From positions 1-7,823 of the forward strand of contig SKYD01000002.1 in the NCBI GenBank assembly GCA_007128075.1: 7,823 nucleotides of DNA. Reading direction: 5' to 3'. This DNA is from Thiorhodovibrio sp. Its GTDB lineage: Bacteria > Pseudomonadota > Gammaproteobacteria > Chromatiales > Chromatiaceae. The translations under genes were made by a program, and so were the position numbers. This document shows positions 1 through 7,084 of the stretch, piece by piece (position 1 is the stretch's first letter; each line of letters opens with the position of its first letter). The notes under the pieces are model-generated. The model worked only from the letters and a program-made list of their open reading frames with translations. It had not been told where the DNA came from and made no database searches.

Positions 1-1
1 C

Positions 2-265
2 CCTCGCGGCAGCCAACTGGGCGCTTGGGCATCGCCACAAAGCCAGGTGATTGGCTCGCGCTCCTTGCTGGAAGCGCAATTTGCCAAGATGCAGCAAAAA
101 TTCGGCGACGGCGAGATTCCATTGCCTGATTTTTGGGGCGGCTATCGGGTGATTCCACACACCATTGAATTCTGGCAAGGTCGGCACAACCGGCTGCATG
201 ATCGCTTTCGTTATCGACGCACAGAAAATAGCGATTCGTGGCACATCGAACGCCTTGCCCCCTAG
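2..265 (+). CDS. pdxH: Pyridoxamine 5'-phosphate oxidase, C-terminal part (5' end outside window)
   Basis: This is the last 87 codons of the FMN-dependent cytosolic oxidase that converts pyridoxine or pyridoxamine 5'-phosphate to pyridoxal 5'-phosphate, the final step of vitamin B6 synthesis and salvage. The frame is open from base 2 and reads RGSQLGAWASPQSQ, a conserved PdxH stretch. It continues through PDFWGGYRV and IEFWQG to the NRLHDRF motif, whose Arg and His contact the PLP phosphate/active site in the E. coli enzyme. It ends in the family's typical W-x-I-x-R-L-A-P terminus. About 60% of the protein lies upstream of the window, since the usual length is 210-220 residues. The C-terminus is intact. 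Its last 28 bases overlap mobA in another frame, so the two are probably cotranscribed and translationally coupled. Identification is by motif recognition and is very secure. Confidence 0.96.
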   Translation, partial: PRGSQLGAWASPQSQVIGSRSLLEAQFAKMQQKFGDGEIPLPDFWGGYRVIPHTIEFWQGRHNRLHDRFRYRRTENSDSWHIERLAP

Positions 266-846
266 ACATCACCGGGCTGATTCTTGCTGGCGGGGCCGGG
301 CGGCGCGTTGGCGGGCAGGATAAAGGGCTGCTGGCGCTGGATGGTCGTCCACTGATCGAATGGGTGATTGCTGCGCTCCAGCCACAATGTCACAGCCTAA
401 TGGTGAGTGCCAATCGCAACCAAGCGCAATATCAACAATATGGCTATGAAGTGCTACCAGACATGCGCCATGATGATGCTGGCCCGTTAGCGGGTATTGA
501 GCGTGCCTTAAACACCATTGTCACGCCGTGGCTATTGACTTCGCCCTGTGATACACCGTGGATTCCGCACCAATTCGGTGCCTGGCTGGCAGCAGCGTTG
601 ACCGATCAGCCGCTTGCCGTGGTGACGATTGCCGACCGCCGCCAGCCGCTACACGCCTTAATCCACCGTGACCTAGCCGCCGATTTAACAGCCTATCTTG
701 ACCAAGGCGGCCGCAAAGTCCAAGAGTGGATGGCGGGCTATCCCTGCGCTGAGGTGTGTTGTGATGCGCAAGTTGCCGCGTTTGCCAACCTCAACCAGCC
801 AGGTGATTGGGCAACATCTGCCCTGACTGCCTTGCGAACACCATAG
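238..846 (+). CDS. mobA: Molybdenum cofactor guanylyltransferase MobA
   Basis: MobA transfers GMP from GTP to Mo-molybdopterin, forming the guanine dinucleotide form of the cofactor used by DMSO-reductase-family enzymes in bacteria. The 202-residue product (E. coli about 194) carries the nucleotidyltransferase signature at residues 14-32: LILAGG, then GRRVGGQDKGLL. GPLAG is at 82-86, and CDTP at 104-107 contains D105, the likely Mg-binding aspartate. NLNQPGD near the C-terminus matches the family's N-x-N-x-P-x-D/E end. The start is GTG. An in-frame TAG at 229-231 blocks any earlier start, and there is no in-frame ATG before residue 55, beyond the GTP-binding loop. No good Shine-Dalgarno is visible, which fits translational coupling with pdxH. 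No mobB or molybdoenzyme gene is in the window, so the cell's use of the cofactor cannot be judged here. Confidence 0.95.
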   Translation: MAHRTPCPLDITGLILAGGAGRRVGGQDKGLLALDGRPLIEWVIAALQPQCHSLMVSANRNQAQYQQYGYEVLPDMRHDDAGPLAGIERALNTIVTPWLLTSPCDTPWIPHQFGAWLAAALTDQPLAVVTIADRRQPLHALIHRDLAADLTAYLDQGGRKVQEWMAGYPCAEVCCDAQVAAFANLNQPGDWATSALTALRTP

Positions 847-897
847 CAAAACTGCGATCATTGGCTTTTATTTGGTTATTTTGATCTGTTGGCCTCC

Positions 898-2046
898 ATG
901 ATTCGACGACTGATTGTACTGGTTCTGATCTTGCTGCTGTCTGGATGTGCCAGTTGGCGTTCGGATTTTTCCTGTCACGATGACGCGCTGTTTCCGCAGC
1001 CAGAGCGTTTGCGCCCGAATGTCGAATTTTGGCAGCGAGTTTATGCCGAATGGAGCGAGCAGCAAGTGGCGATCCACGACAATCGCTACCTGGGAATTGT
1101 GTATGAGGTGATTGATCTCTCCCCAGAGCTGGTGCGCGATCACATTGCCCGCCGTCAAGCTCTGGCAGAACATCGCCAGCGGTGGCAGACACAACTGCGC
1201 CGCTTGGAAGAGCAGGTCGCGGACGGAGCGACGCTCTCGACAGCAGATCGTCGATTGCTCGACAAGATCAGAGCCCAAGATCAGCAAGCGTTGCAAGGTG
1301 CAGCGGGGCGAGTGCGCGCCCAACGCGGGCTGCGCGAGCGGTTCCGCCGTGGGCTGGAGATCAGCGGGCGTTATGATTCTGCGTTTCGGGAGATTTTCCG
1401 CAGTTACGGTCTGCCCGAGGATTTAGCCTATCTACCGCATGTCGAATCATCATTTCAATATCACGCCCGATCCAGCGTCGGTGCCACTGGAATGTGGCAG
1501 TTTATGCGCCCCACCGCCCGTCAATATATGACGGTGAGTCTACTGATCGATGAGCGGCTCGATCCACTGATTGCTGCCGATGCAGCGGCACGCTATCTGC
1601 GCGATGCCTATCGGGTGCTTGGATATTGGCCGCTGGCACTGACTGCATACAATCACGGCACCAGCGGGATGCAGCGCGCCCGAGCGCAGTTTGGCAATGC
1701 CATGGATCGCATTGTATTCGAATATCGGGGACCACGGTTTGGCTTTGCTTCACGGAATTTTTATGCTGAATTTCTCGCCGCGCGCCAGGTTGCCTGCACC
1801 GCCCGGCGTTATTTTCCTGAAGGGTGGACGCTGGAGCAGCCACAGTTGAGCCATTCGGTTCAACTCAGCAATCCCTTGACAATTGATGCGCTGGCGCAAC
1901 GCTATGCCGTGTCGCGCCAAGAGCTGATCGCGCTCAATCCTTCGTGGCTTGCGCCACTGCGCGAGGGACGACAGGCTGTGCCAGCGGGGACGCTGGTGCG
2001 CTTGCCTGGCGCGAAGCCGACATCAACACACGCCACAACTGATTGA
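898..2046 (+). CDS. Lipoprotein lytic transglycosylase, MltD-like (SLT domain plus degenerate LysM)
   Basis: This is a predicted outer-membrane-anchored periplasmic enzyme that cleaves the MurNAc-GlcNAc bond of peptidoglycan, forming 1,6-anhydro-MurNAc ends. Numbering is from ATG 898 (382 residues). A lipoprotein signal runs 1-17, with Arg-Arg, a leucine-rich core and lipobox L-S-G-C ending at C17. A conserved-looking FWQRVYAEW segment is at 44-52. A charged helical, possibly coiled-coil region spans about 80-153. The SLT domain follows at about 157-265: HVESSF with catalytic E183, GATGMWQF at 196-202, and ALTAYNHG ending at 254. A single degenerate LysM-like module covers about 322-371 and ends in VRLPG. 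A TTG at 889, three codons upstream in frame, is an alternative start, but ATG 898 gives a cleaner signal peptide. Neither has a clear Shine-Dalgarno. The gene starts 51 nt after mobA and ends 15 nt before dcd. The subfamily name is uncertain because MltD proper usually has two LysM repeats and a shorter pre-SLT region. Confidence 0.88.
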   Translation: MIRRLIVLVLILLLSGCASWRSDFSCHDDALFPQPERLRPNVEFWQRVYAEWSEQQVAIHDNRYLGIVYEVIDLSPELVRDHIARRQALAEHRQRWQTQLRRLEEQVADGATLSTADRRLLDKIRAQDQQALQGAAGRVRAQRGLRERFRRGLEISGRYDSAFREIFRSYGLPEDLAYLPHVESSFQYHARSSVGATGMWQFMRPTARQYMTVSLLIDERLDPLIAADAAARYLRDAYRVLGYWPLALTAYNHGTSGMQRARAQFGNAMDRIVFEYRGPRFGFASRNFYAEFLAARQVACTARRYFPEGWTLEQPQLSHSVQLSNPLTIDALAQRYAVSRQELIALNPSWLAPLREGRQAVPAGTLVRLPGAKPTSTHATTD

Positions 2047-2061
2047 GTTGAGAATTGAATC

Positions 2062-2631
2062 ATGGCGATCAAAGCTGACCGTTGGATTCGCACCATGGCC
2101 ACCGAACATGGCATGATCGATCCATTTGAGCCGCATCAGGTGCGCACCGCTGCCGATGGCGAGCGGCTGATTTCTTTTGGCACCTCAAGCTATGGCTACG
2201 ATATTCGTTGCGCTGATGAATTCAAAATTTTCACCAATATCAACTCAGCGATTGTTGATCCCAAAAATTTTGATTCTTCAAGTTTTGTCGATCTCAAAGC
2301 CGATGTTTGCATGATTCCCCCCAATTCGTTCGTGCTGGCGCGCACCATCGAATATCTACGAATTCCGCGCAATGTCATCACGCTGTGTCTTGGTAAGAGC
2401 ACCTATGCTCGCTGCGGCATCATCGTCAATGTCACCCCGCTGGAACCTGAATGGGAAGGCCATGTGACGCTGGAATTTTCTAACACCACGCCGTTGCCAG
2501 CAAAAATTTATGCCAATGAAGGCGTGGCGCAGATTCTGTTTTTTGAATCTGATGAGGTCTGCGAGTGCTCTTATCGTGATCGGCAGGGCAAATATCAGGG
2601 ACAGCGCGGGGTTACTCTGCCGCGACCTTAG
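2062..2631 (+). CDS. dcd: dCTP deaminase
   Basis: This cytosolic enzyme deaminates dCTP to dUTP, feeding dUTPase and then thymidylate synthesis. The 189-residue product has the trimeric dUTPase/Dcd-fold motifs: SSYGYDIRC at 42-50, GKSTYARCGI at 111-120, the EPEWEGHVTLEFSNT block at 128-142 with the catalytic glutamate E138, and a KYQGQRG tail at 177-183 that closes over the nucleotide. The start is fixed by the family N-terminus, since I-K-x-D-x-W-I-R-x-M follows the ATG at once. Length and sequence look like the Pseudomonas type (about 188 residues) rather than the more divergent E. coli enzyme. A bifunctional deaminase/dUTPase form exists in some lineages and cannot be excluded by eye. It lies 15 nt downstream of the transglycosylase, so it is probably cotranscribed. 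Its final 20 bases overlap the 3' end of lgt on the opposite strand. Confidence 0.96.
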   Translation: MAIKADRWIRTMATEHGMIDPFEPHQVRTAADGERLISFGTSSYGYDIRCADEFKIFTNINSAIVDPKNFDSSSFVDLKADVCMIPPNSFVLARTIEYLRIPRNVITLCLGKSTYARCGIIVNVTPLEPEWEGHVTLEFSNTTPLPAKIYANEGVAQILFFESDEVCECSYRDRQGKYQGQRGVTLPRP

Positions 2632-3454
2632 CTTTTTTGTTGAGGCGGTGGCGGTATGCCAGCGCCAGCAACAATGCGCCAGCAAGCACCATCGGCAGAG
2701 AGAGAAGCTGCCCCATGGTTACCCAGCCCAACGCTAGATAGCCAATGTGTGCATCGGGGGTGCGAGCAAATTCGACCACGATACGAAAAAATCCATAGAG
2801 CAGCAAAAATGCCCCGGAGACGGCCATCAGCGGGCGCGGTTGGCGTGAAAATAGCCACAGCACCACAAACAGCACCACCCCTTCCAGTAGAGCCTCATAG
2901 AGCTGCGAAGGATGCAGCGGCACGCTCCACTCGGCAAGCTCGCCACAGTATTCAGGAAATCGCCCACAGGGCAATTGCATCCCCCAGGGCAATGTTGTCG
3001 GATGCCCCCACAACTCTCCGTTGATGAAATTCCCTAAACGACCAGCAAACAGTGCGGGTGGCACCAAGGGGGCTGCAAAATCGGCAATCGCAAAAAATCG
3101 CAATTTGTGTTGATAGGCAAACCACAGCATCGCTGCAATCACCCCAAGCAAGCCACCATGAAAAGACATCCCGCCCTGCCAGATGCGCAACAAACTCAGC
3201 GGATCGTCGAGCAGTTGCGCCTGACCATAAAACAGCATATAGCCCAGCCGCCCACCAACAATCGTCCCGATGATGCAATAAAAAATGAGGTCATCGACCT
3301 GGGCGGCGGTCATCACTGACTGCGGCTTTCGTGTACGATAACGCGCCAGCCCCCAGGCCGCCGCAAAGCCGAGCAGATACATCAGGCCATACCAATGAAT
3401 GTGAATCGGCCCAAGTGCTAAGGCAACGGGATCAAGATCAGGATAGGTCAACAT
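2612..3454 (-). CDS. lgt: Phosphatidylglycerol--prolipoprotein diacylglyceryl transferase
   Basis: Lgt is an inner-membrane enzyme that moves diacylglycerol from phosphatidylglycerol to the lipobox cysteine of prolipoproteins, the first step of lipoprotein maturation. The 280-residue product is rich in hydrophobic segments, consistent with about seven membrane helices. It contains IHWYGLMYL at 18-26, SFHGG at 97-101 with H99 (E. coli H103), and the family signature GRLGNFINGELWG at 138-150 with R139 and N142 (E. coli R143 and N146). HPSQLYE is at 181-187, and the RTPD arginine R231 corresponds to the essential Arg near E. coli 239. The C-terminus is a short basic tail. The ATG follows parE by 39 nt without a recognisable Shine-Dalgarno. 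All key residues seen in the family are present. The nearby MltD-like lipoprotein would be one of its substrates. Confidence 0.97.
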   Translation of the reverse strand: MLTYPDLDPVALALGPIHIHWYGLMYLLGFAAAWGLARYRTRKPQSVMTAAQVDDLIFYCIIGTIVGGRLGYMLFYGQAQLLDDPLSLLRIWQGGMSFHGGLLGVIAAMLWFAYQHKLRFFAIADFAAPLVPPALFAGRLGNFINGELWGHPTTLPWGMQLPCGRFPEYCGELAEWSVPLHPSQLYEALLEGVVLFVVLWLFSRQPRPLMAVSGAFLLLYGFFRIVVEFARTPDAHIGYLALGWVTMGQLLSLPMVLAGALLLALAYRHRLNKKAKVAAE

Positions 3455-3461
3455 AGGCTAG

Positions 3462-3477
3462 AATTATGCAAATAATT
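3462..3477. repeat. Short AT inverted repeat between parE and lgt
   Basis: AATTAT-GCAA-ATAATT is a perfect 6-bp inverted repeat with a 4-base loop in the 39-nt spacer before lgt. The stem is all A/T, so it would be a weak RNA hairpin, and no T-run follows. It resembles the AATTA/TAATT repeat before parE. It may be a binding site or chance; no function can be assigned. Confidence 0.3.
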
Positions 3478-3493
3478 TGTGGATTTAAAGCGA

Positions 3494-5398
3494 TCAATTC
3501 ACCTCAATGACTGCCAAATCGCCGGTTTGTTGCAACCAAGCACGGCGATCCGCGGCGCGTTTTTTTGCCAACAGCAAATCCATGCGTTGATAGCCATCGG
3601 AGCCGTTGGCAACGGTCAATTGCACCAGACGGCGGGTGTCGGGATCAATGGTGGTTTCGCGCAACTGGCGCGGATTCATCTCACCAAGCCCCTTAAATCG
3701 CTGCACGCTGACCTTGCCCTTGAGTTTTTCAGCGCTGATGCGGTCGATAATGCCTTGTTTTTCAGCATCATCCAAAGCATAAAACACCTGCTTGCCAACA
3801 TCAATCCGATACAGTGGCGGCATGGCCACATAGAGATGTCCTGCGGCGACCAGTTGCGGAAAGTGACGAAAAAACAGTGCGCAGAGCAAGGTCGCAATAT
3901 GTGCGCCGTCCGAATCGGCATCAGCCAGCACGCAGATTTTACCAAAACGCAGCCGACTCAGATCCTCGCTGCCAGGGTCTACACCAATCGCCACCGCAAT
4001 ATCATGCACCTCCTGGGAAGCAAGAATCTCGTTGGCATCCAGCTCCCAAGTGTTCAAAATTTTACCGCGTAACGGCATGATCGCCTGAAATTCACGATCT
4101 CGCGCCTGCTTTGCCGAACCGCCTGCTGAATCGCCCTCAACTAAAAACAGCTCGGTGCGCTGGGGGTCGCTGGCGGTGCAATCGGCGAGCTTGCCAGGCA
4201 AGGCCGGCCCTTGGGTGATCTTTTTGCGCTCGATGCGGCGCACGGTTTTTAGCCGCAGTTGTGCCGCCCCAATCGCCAGCTCGGCAATGCGCTCGGCCGC
4301 CTCAATGTGCTGATTCAGCCACAAACTCAGCGTATCCTTGACCACACCTGAAACAAAGGCAGCACACTCACGCGATGACAGCCGCTCTTTGGTTTGTCCC
4401 GAAAACTGAGGGTCGCGCAATTTTACCGACAACACATAGCTCACCCGCGCCCACACATCTTCGGGAGCAATCCGCACCCCGCGCGGCAGCAGATTGCGAA
4501 ACTCGCAAAACTCGCGCACCGCATCGGTCAGTCCAGTGCGCAGCCCATTGACATGGGTGCCGCCTTGTACCGTCGGAATCAGGTTGACATAGCTTTCGGT
4601 CACCAAGTCGCCACCTTCGGGCAGCCACACCAGTGCCCAGCTTGCCGCCTCATGTTCTGATTCGAGACTGCCGATAAATGGCTGTTTGGGCAGGGTCTGA
4701 TGGTCGATCAGCGCTTGGCGGAGATAGTCCGCCAGCCCATCCTGATAACACCATTCGGTGTGATCGCCGCTGATTTCGTCATCGAGCCGAACCGACAGCC
4801 CCGGGCACAACACTGCTTTAGCACGCAACAGATGCTTGAGGGCGCGCACTGAAAATTTTGGGGTGTCAAAATAGCCAGGATTGGGCCAAAACCGCAGCCG
4901 AGTGCCGGTTTCATGGCGTTTGGTGGTGCCGATTTGGACAAGCTCAGTGCGCTTGTTGCCGTCAATAAATGCCATGTGATACTCATGGCCGCCGCGTTTC
5001 ACCCACACCTCAAGCTGTTGTGATAAAGCATTGACCACCGACACCCCCACCCCGTGCAGCCCGCCCGCAAAGCGATAGCTGCCCTCAGAAAATTTTCCGC
5101 CAGCATGGAGCTTGGTCAAAATCACCTCAACCCCAGGCAGATTGAGCTGTGGATGGTTATCCACTGGCATCCCGCGCCCGTCATCGCTGACCTGTAACGA
5201 GCCATCGGCAAACAGCCTGACCTCAATACGACGCGCAAACCCGGCAATCGCCTCATCGACACTGTTGTCGATCACCTCCTGGGCTAAATGGTTAGGCCGC
5301 GTGGTGTCCGTATACATTCCGGGACGCTTGCGCACCGGATCAAGCCCACTGAGCACCTCAATGGCCGCGGCATCGTAACTGGCATTGAAGCGAGTCAT
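3494..5398 (-). CDS. parE: DNA topoisomerase IV subunit B
   Basis: ParE is the ATPase subunit of topoisomerase IV, which pairs with ParC to decatenate replicated chromosomes and relax supercoils. In order, the 634-residue product (E. coli 630) has a GHKL ATPase domain with EVIDNSVDEA at 41-50 (catalytic base E41, Mg ligand N45), DDGRGMPV at 72-79, and the ATP-lid glycines GLHGVGVSVVNALS at 113-126. The transducer lysine is in QTKERL at 335-340. The TOPRIM domain follows with EGDSAGG at 421-427, PLRGKILN at 442-449 and DADSDGAHI at 493-501. The C-terminal block has RFKGLGEMNP at 567-576. Its length, the absence of the roughly 170-residue insertion typical of proteobacterial GyrB, and the MYTDTTRPNHL motif mark it as ParE rather than GyrB. 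parC is not in the window. The gene starts 30 nt after the nuclease-fold gene and is followed by lgt. Confidence 0.97.
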   Translation of the reverse strand: MTRFNASYDAAAIEVLSGLDPVRKRPGMYTDTTRPNHLAQEVIDNSVDEAIAGFARRIEVRLFADGSLQVSDDGRGMPVDNHPQLNLPGVEVILTKLHAGGKFSEGSYRFAGGLHGVGVSVVNALSQQLEVWVKRGGHEYHMAFIDGNKRTELVQIGTTKRHETGTRLRFWPNPGYFDTPKFSVRALKHLLRAKAVLCPGLSVRLDDEISGDHTEWCYQDGLADYLRQALIDHQTLPKQPFIGSLESEHEAASWALVWLPEGGDLVTESYVNLIPTVQGGTHVNGLRTGLTDAVREFCEFRNLLPRGVRIAPEDVWARVSYVLSVKLRDPQFSGQTKERLSSRECAAFVSGVVKDTLSLWLNQHIEAAERIAELAIGAAQLRLKTVRRIERKKITQGPALPGKLADCTASDPQRTELFLVEGDSAGGSAKQARDREFQAIMPLRGKILNTWELDANEILASQEVHDIAVAIGVDPGSEDLSRLRFGKICVLADADSDGAHIATLLCALFFRHFPQLVAAGHLYVAMPPLYRIDVGKQVFYALDDAEKQGIIDRISAEKLKGKVSVQRFKGLGEMNPRQLRETTIDPDTRRLVQLTVANGSDGYQRMDLLLAKKRAADRRAWLQQTGDLAVIEVN

Positions 5399-5418
5399 GG
5401 ATGAATTAAGTTCCGTGA

Positions 5419-5430
5419 AATTATCTAATT
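5419..5430. repeat. Short AT inverted repeat upstream of parE
   Basis: AATTA-TC-TAATT is a perfect 5-bp inverted repeat in the 30-nt gap between the nuclease-fold gene and parE, overlapping the last bases of the former's stop codon. On the - strand it contains GATAAT (5420-5425), a 5 of 6 match to a -10 box. The nearest good -35, TTGAAA (5440-5445), is only 14 nt away, which is short for a sigma70 promoter. It may contribute to a parE promoter, but the evidence is weak. Confidence 0.3.
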
Positions 5431-6994
5431 AAAAAGTCGTTTCAACCTCAAACGCCACGATCTGGCGCTGCTCACTGGAGAACTCCACGCCGATTAGGTG
5501 GATCGGCTTGCCGCTGGCCCGGTACTTGTCAGCATAGCCCCTGGCCTTGATCTGCGCCAGCGCCCTGCCCTCGGGAAGCTGCTCCACCACCTTGAACTCG
5601 AAAAGGTAGATGTGGCCGCCAAAATCCACCGCCATGTCCACCTTGCCGTGATGGCTTGAATCTTCCACGGTGACGGCCAACCCCAAGGCGGCGAAGTGGC
5701 TGTAGAACACGCTGGCGTAGTGGCCCTCATATTGGGCAATCGGGTTGTTGCGGTACCAGTCGTGGGGCAGGCTGGCGTAGAGCGCCTTGAGGTGCGCCTC
5801 CAGACCCGCCAGATCGTGCTGCTGCAAGTGCTTGAACAGGGTGCGGCGTTCACGCGGGCCGTTCGCGACGCCCAATGATGGGAGTAGCGCATGGTTGAGG
5901 CTGGTTTCCACCTCGCGGTTGGGAAAGCCCAGGGTGTACTGGCGATAGCCTAGCAGGGGCTCTTCGATCTTCTGGATCGTCAGGTAGCCGGCCTGGAAGA
6001 GCAGCGCATCGGTGCTGATGTTGTCAACATCAAATTGACTGAGCAGTTCGTACTCCGTTTCCCACTGCTCCAGCGATGGCGTGAAGACCCCACGCTGCTT
6101 GAGGATGTTGACCAGGAAGGTGGGCGTGGCACTCTCGAACCAGTAGGGGCCGAACTCGCGCTTCTGGAACAGTAGCAGCGCATCGAAGGGGTTATAGACC
6201 GATGTGATTTCGGGACCACCCCAGCGGTAGCCGTTGTACCACTGACGGATGGCCTCGCGATCCAGACCGGCCAGTTCTGCGGAGAATACCCTGTCGATGT
6301 CCTCATCGGTATAGCCACAAATCGTGCTGTAGGGCGCATCCAAGGTGATGTCGTTGAGGTTGTTCAGCCCCGAAAACAAGCTGACCTTGCTGAACTTGGA
6401 GACCCCGGTGATCAGCACCAGATGCAGATGGGGACCGGCATCCTTGAGCACGCTGTAGAGGTTCTTCAGCCCCTCACGCTGCTCCCTGGCTCGTTCTGGG
6501 TCCAGAATGTTGTCCAGGATTGGCTTGTCGTATTCATCGATCAGCAGCACGACCGGCTGCCCCGTTTCGCGGTGGGCGAGTTCCAGCAGATCAGAGAACT
6601 CGCCGGGAATATCCGTCTTGGCAGCGGCGGCCCGGGTGAAGCGCTCGCGCTCCTTGCGCAGTTGGTGACGAATGCGCGTGTCCAGTTCCTCGCGATTGCG
6701 CATCACGCCGCTGCCGAAGCTCAGGTGAATCACCGGGTGGGTCTGCTGCCAGTCCCATTTGTCATGAATGTACAGCCCCTCGAAGAGCTTTTGGCGACCC
6801 TCGAACAGGCAGCGCAGGGTATCCAAAAACAGGCTCTTGCCAAAGCGGCGGGGGCGGGAGAGGAAGTAGTACTTGTTCTGGTGGACCAGGCGCTCGATGA
6901 TCGGCGTCTTGTCCACATAATAGTAGCCCCCGTCGCGGATCTCGGAGAAGGTCTGAATGCCGATGGGGAGTCTGAGTCGTTGTTGGTTAGTCAT
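5429..6994 (-). CDS. AAA-ATPase-like / PD-(D/E)XK nuclease superfamily protein
   Basis: The 521-residue product has the architecture I know as an N-terminal AAA-ATPase-like domain plus a C-terminal PD-(D/E)XK (PDDEXK_9-type) domain. Proteins of this type occur sporadically and often in several copies per genome; their cellular role is not settled. The N-terminal part opens with the typical LPIGIQTFSEIR-x(6)-VDKT segment. It has a Walker A-like loop RPRRFGKS at 47-54, where Arg replaces the usual first Gly, as is common in this family. Walker B is VVLLIDEYDKP at 148-158, and a conserved ITGVSKFSKVSLFSGLNNL stretch is at 195-213. At the C-terminus E424 (in YEGHYASVFY), D453 (in GKVDMAV) and E466/K468 (in LFEFKV) fit a nuclease active site, with Q481 following. 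The frame is intact and all motifs are kept. Base composition is GC-richer than the phosphatase upstream. An AAAGG sits just before the ATG. Nuclease activity is inferred, not shown. Confidence 0.9.
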   Translation of the reverse strand: MTNQQRLRLPIGIQTFSEIRDGGYYYVDKTPIIERLVHQNKYYFLSRPRRFGKSLFLDTLRCLFEGRQKLFEGLYIHDKWDWQQTHPVIHLSFGSGVMRNREELDTRIRHQLRKERERFTRAAAAKTDIPGEFSDLLELAHRETGQPVVLLIDEYDKPILDNILDPERAREQREGLKNLYSVLKDAGPHLHLVLITGVSKFSKVSLFSGLNNLNDITLDAPYSTICGYTDEDIDRVFSAELAGLDREAIRQWYNGYRWGGPEITSVYNPFDALLLFQKREFGPYWFESATPTFLVNILKQRGVFTPSLEQWETEYELLSQFDVDNISTDALLFQAGYLTIQKIEEPLLGYRQYTLGFPNREVETSLNHALLPSLGVANGPRERRTLFKHLQQHDLAGLEAHLKALYASLPHDWYRNNPIAQYEGHYASVFYSHFAALGLAVTVEDSSHHGKVDMAVDFGGHIYLFEFKVVEQLPEGRALAQIKARGYADKYRASGKPIHLIGVEFSSEQRQIVAFEVETTF

Positions 6995-7067
6995 GCCTTT
7001 AAGGTTTTCTTTTTTGAGAATTGGTACACATTAAATTTTTTCTGTATCCATTGTGCTTATAATAACT
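6995..7067. other. AT-rich spacer between phosphatase and nuclease-fold genes
   Basis: This 73-nt noncoding gap is much more AT-rich than the gene to its left. It contains an imperfect inverted repeat, TGGTACA (7022-7028) against TGTATCCA (7043-7050), with one bulged base and a 14-nt loop. No T-run follows the repeat on either strand, so it is not a standard intrinsic terminator. It could be a leader hairpin or an operator for the gene downstream, or chance. Confidence 0.4.
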
Positions 7068-7084
7068 TTAATTACCGACATCAA
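7056..7084 (-). promoter_or_regulatory. Candidate sigma70 promoter for the AAA/PD-(D/E)XK gene
   Basis: Read on the - strand, TTGATG (7079-7084, 4 of 6 matches to the -35 consensus) is followed after 17 nt by TATAAG (7056-7061, 5 of 6 matches to the -10). The -35 lies in the last codons of the phosphatase gene. Transcription would begin near 7049, giving a leader of about 55 nt before the ATG at 6994. Such matches also arise by chance in AT-rich DNA, so this is only a candidate. If real, it would let the nuclease-fold gene, and perhaps parE and lgt behind it, be expressed independently of the phosphatase. Confidence 0.35.

Noticed and set aside
856..886. GATCA / TGATC inverted repeat in the mobA-transglycosylase gap
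   Set aside because: The stem is only 5 bp with a 21-nt loop and no T-run. It is expected by chance, and no good -35/-10 pair was found in the gap either.
889..897. TTG start three codons upstream for the transglycosylase
   Set aside because: It has no better ribosome-binding site than ATG 898 and only adds three residues before the Arg-Arg of the signal peptide.
868..1323. 151-codon - strand open frame opposite the transglycosylase gene
   Set aside because: It overlaps the lipoprotein signal and helical region of a well-supported gene and has no domain or ribosome-binding site of note.
2631..2638. GC followed by six T just after dcd, looking like a terminator tail
   Set aside because: No stable stem precedes it. 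The bases are the Lys-Lys codons near the C-terminus of lgt on the other strand.
3479..4072. 197-codon + strand open frame opposite the 3' end of parE
   Set aside because: It is fully antisense to the conserved TOPRIM and C-terminal part of ParE and shows no recognisable motif. It is best explained as a shadow of parE codon bias.
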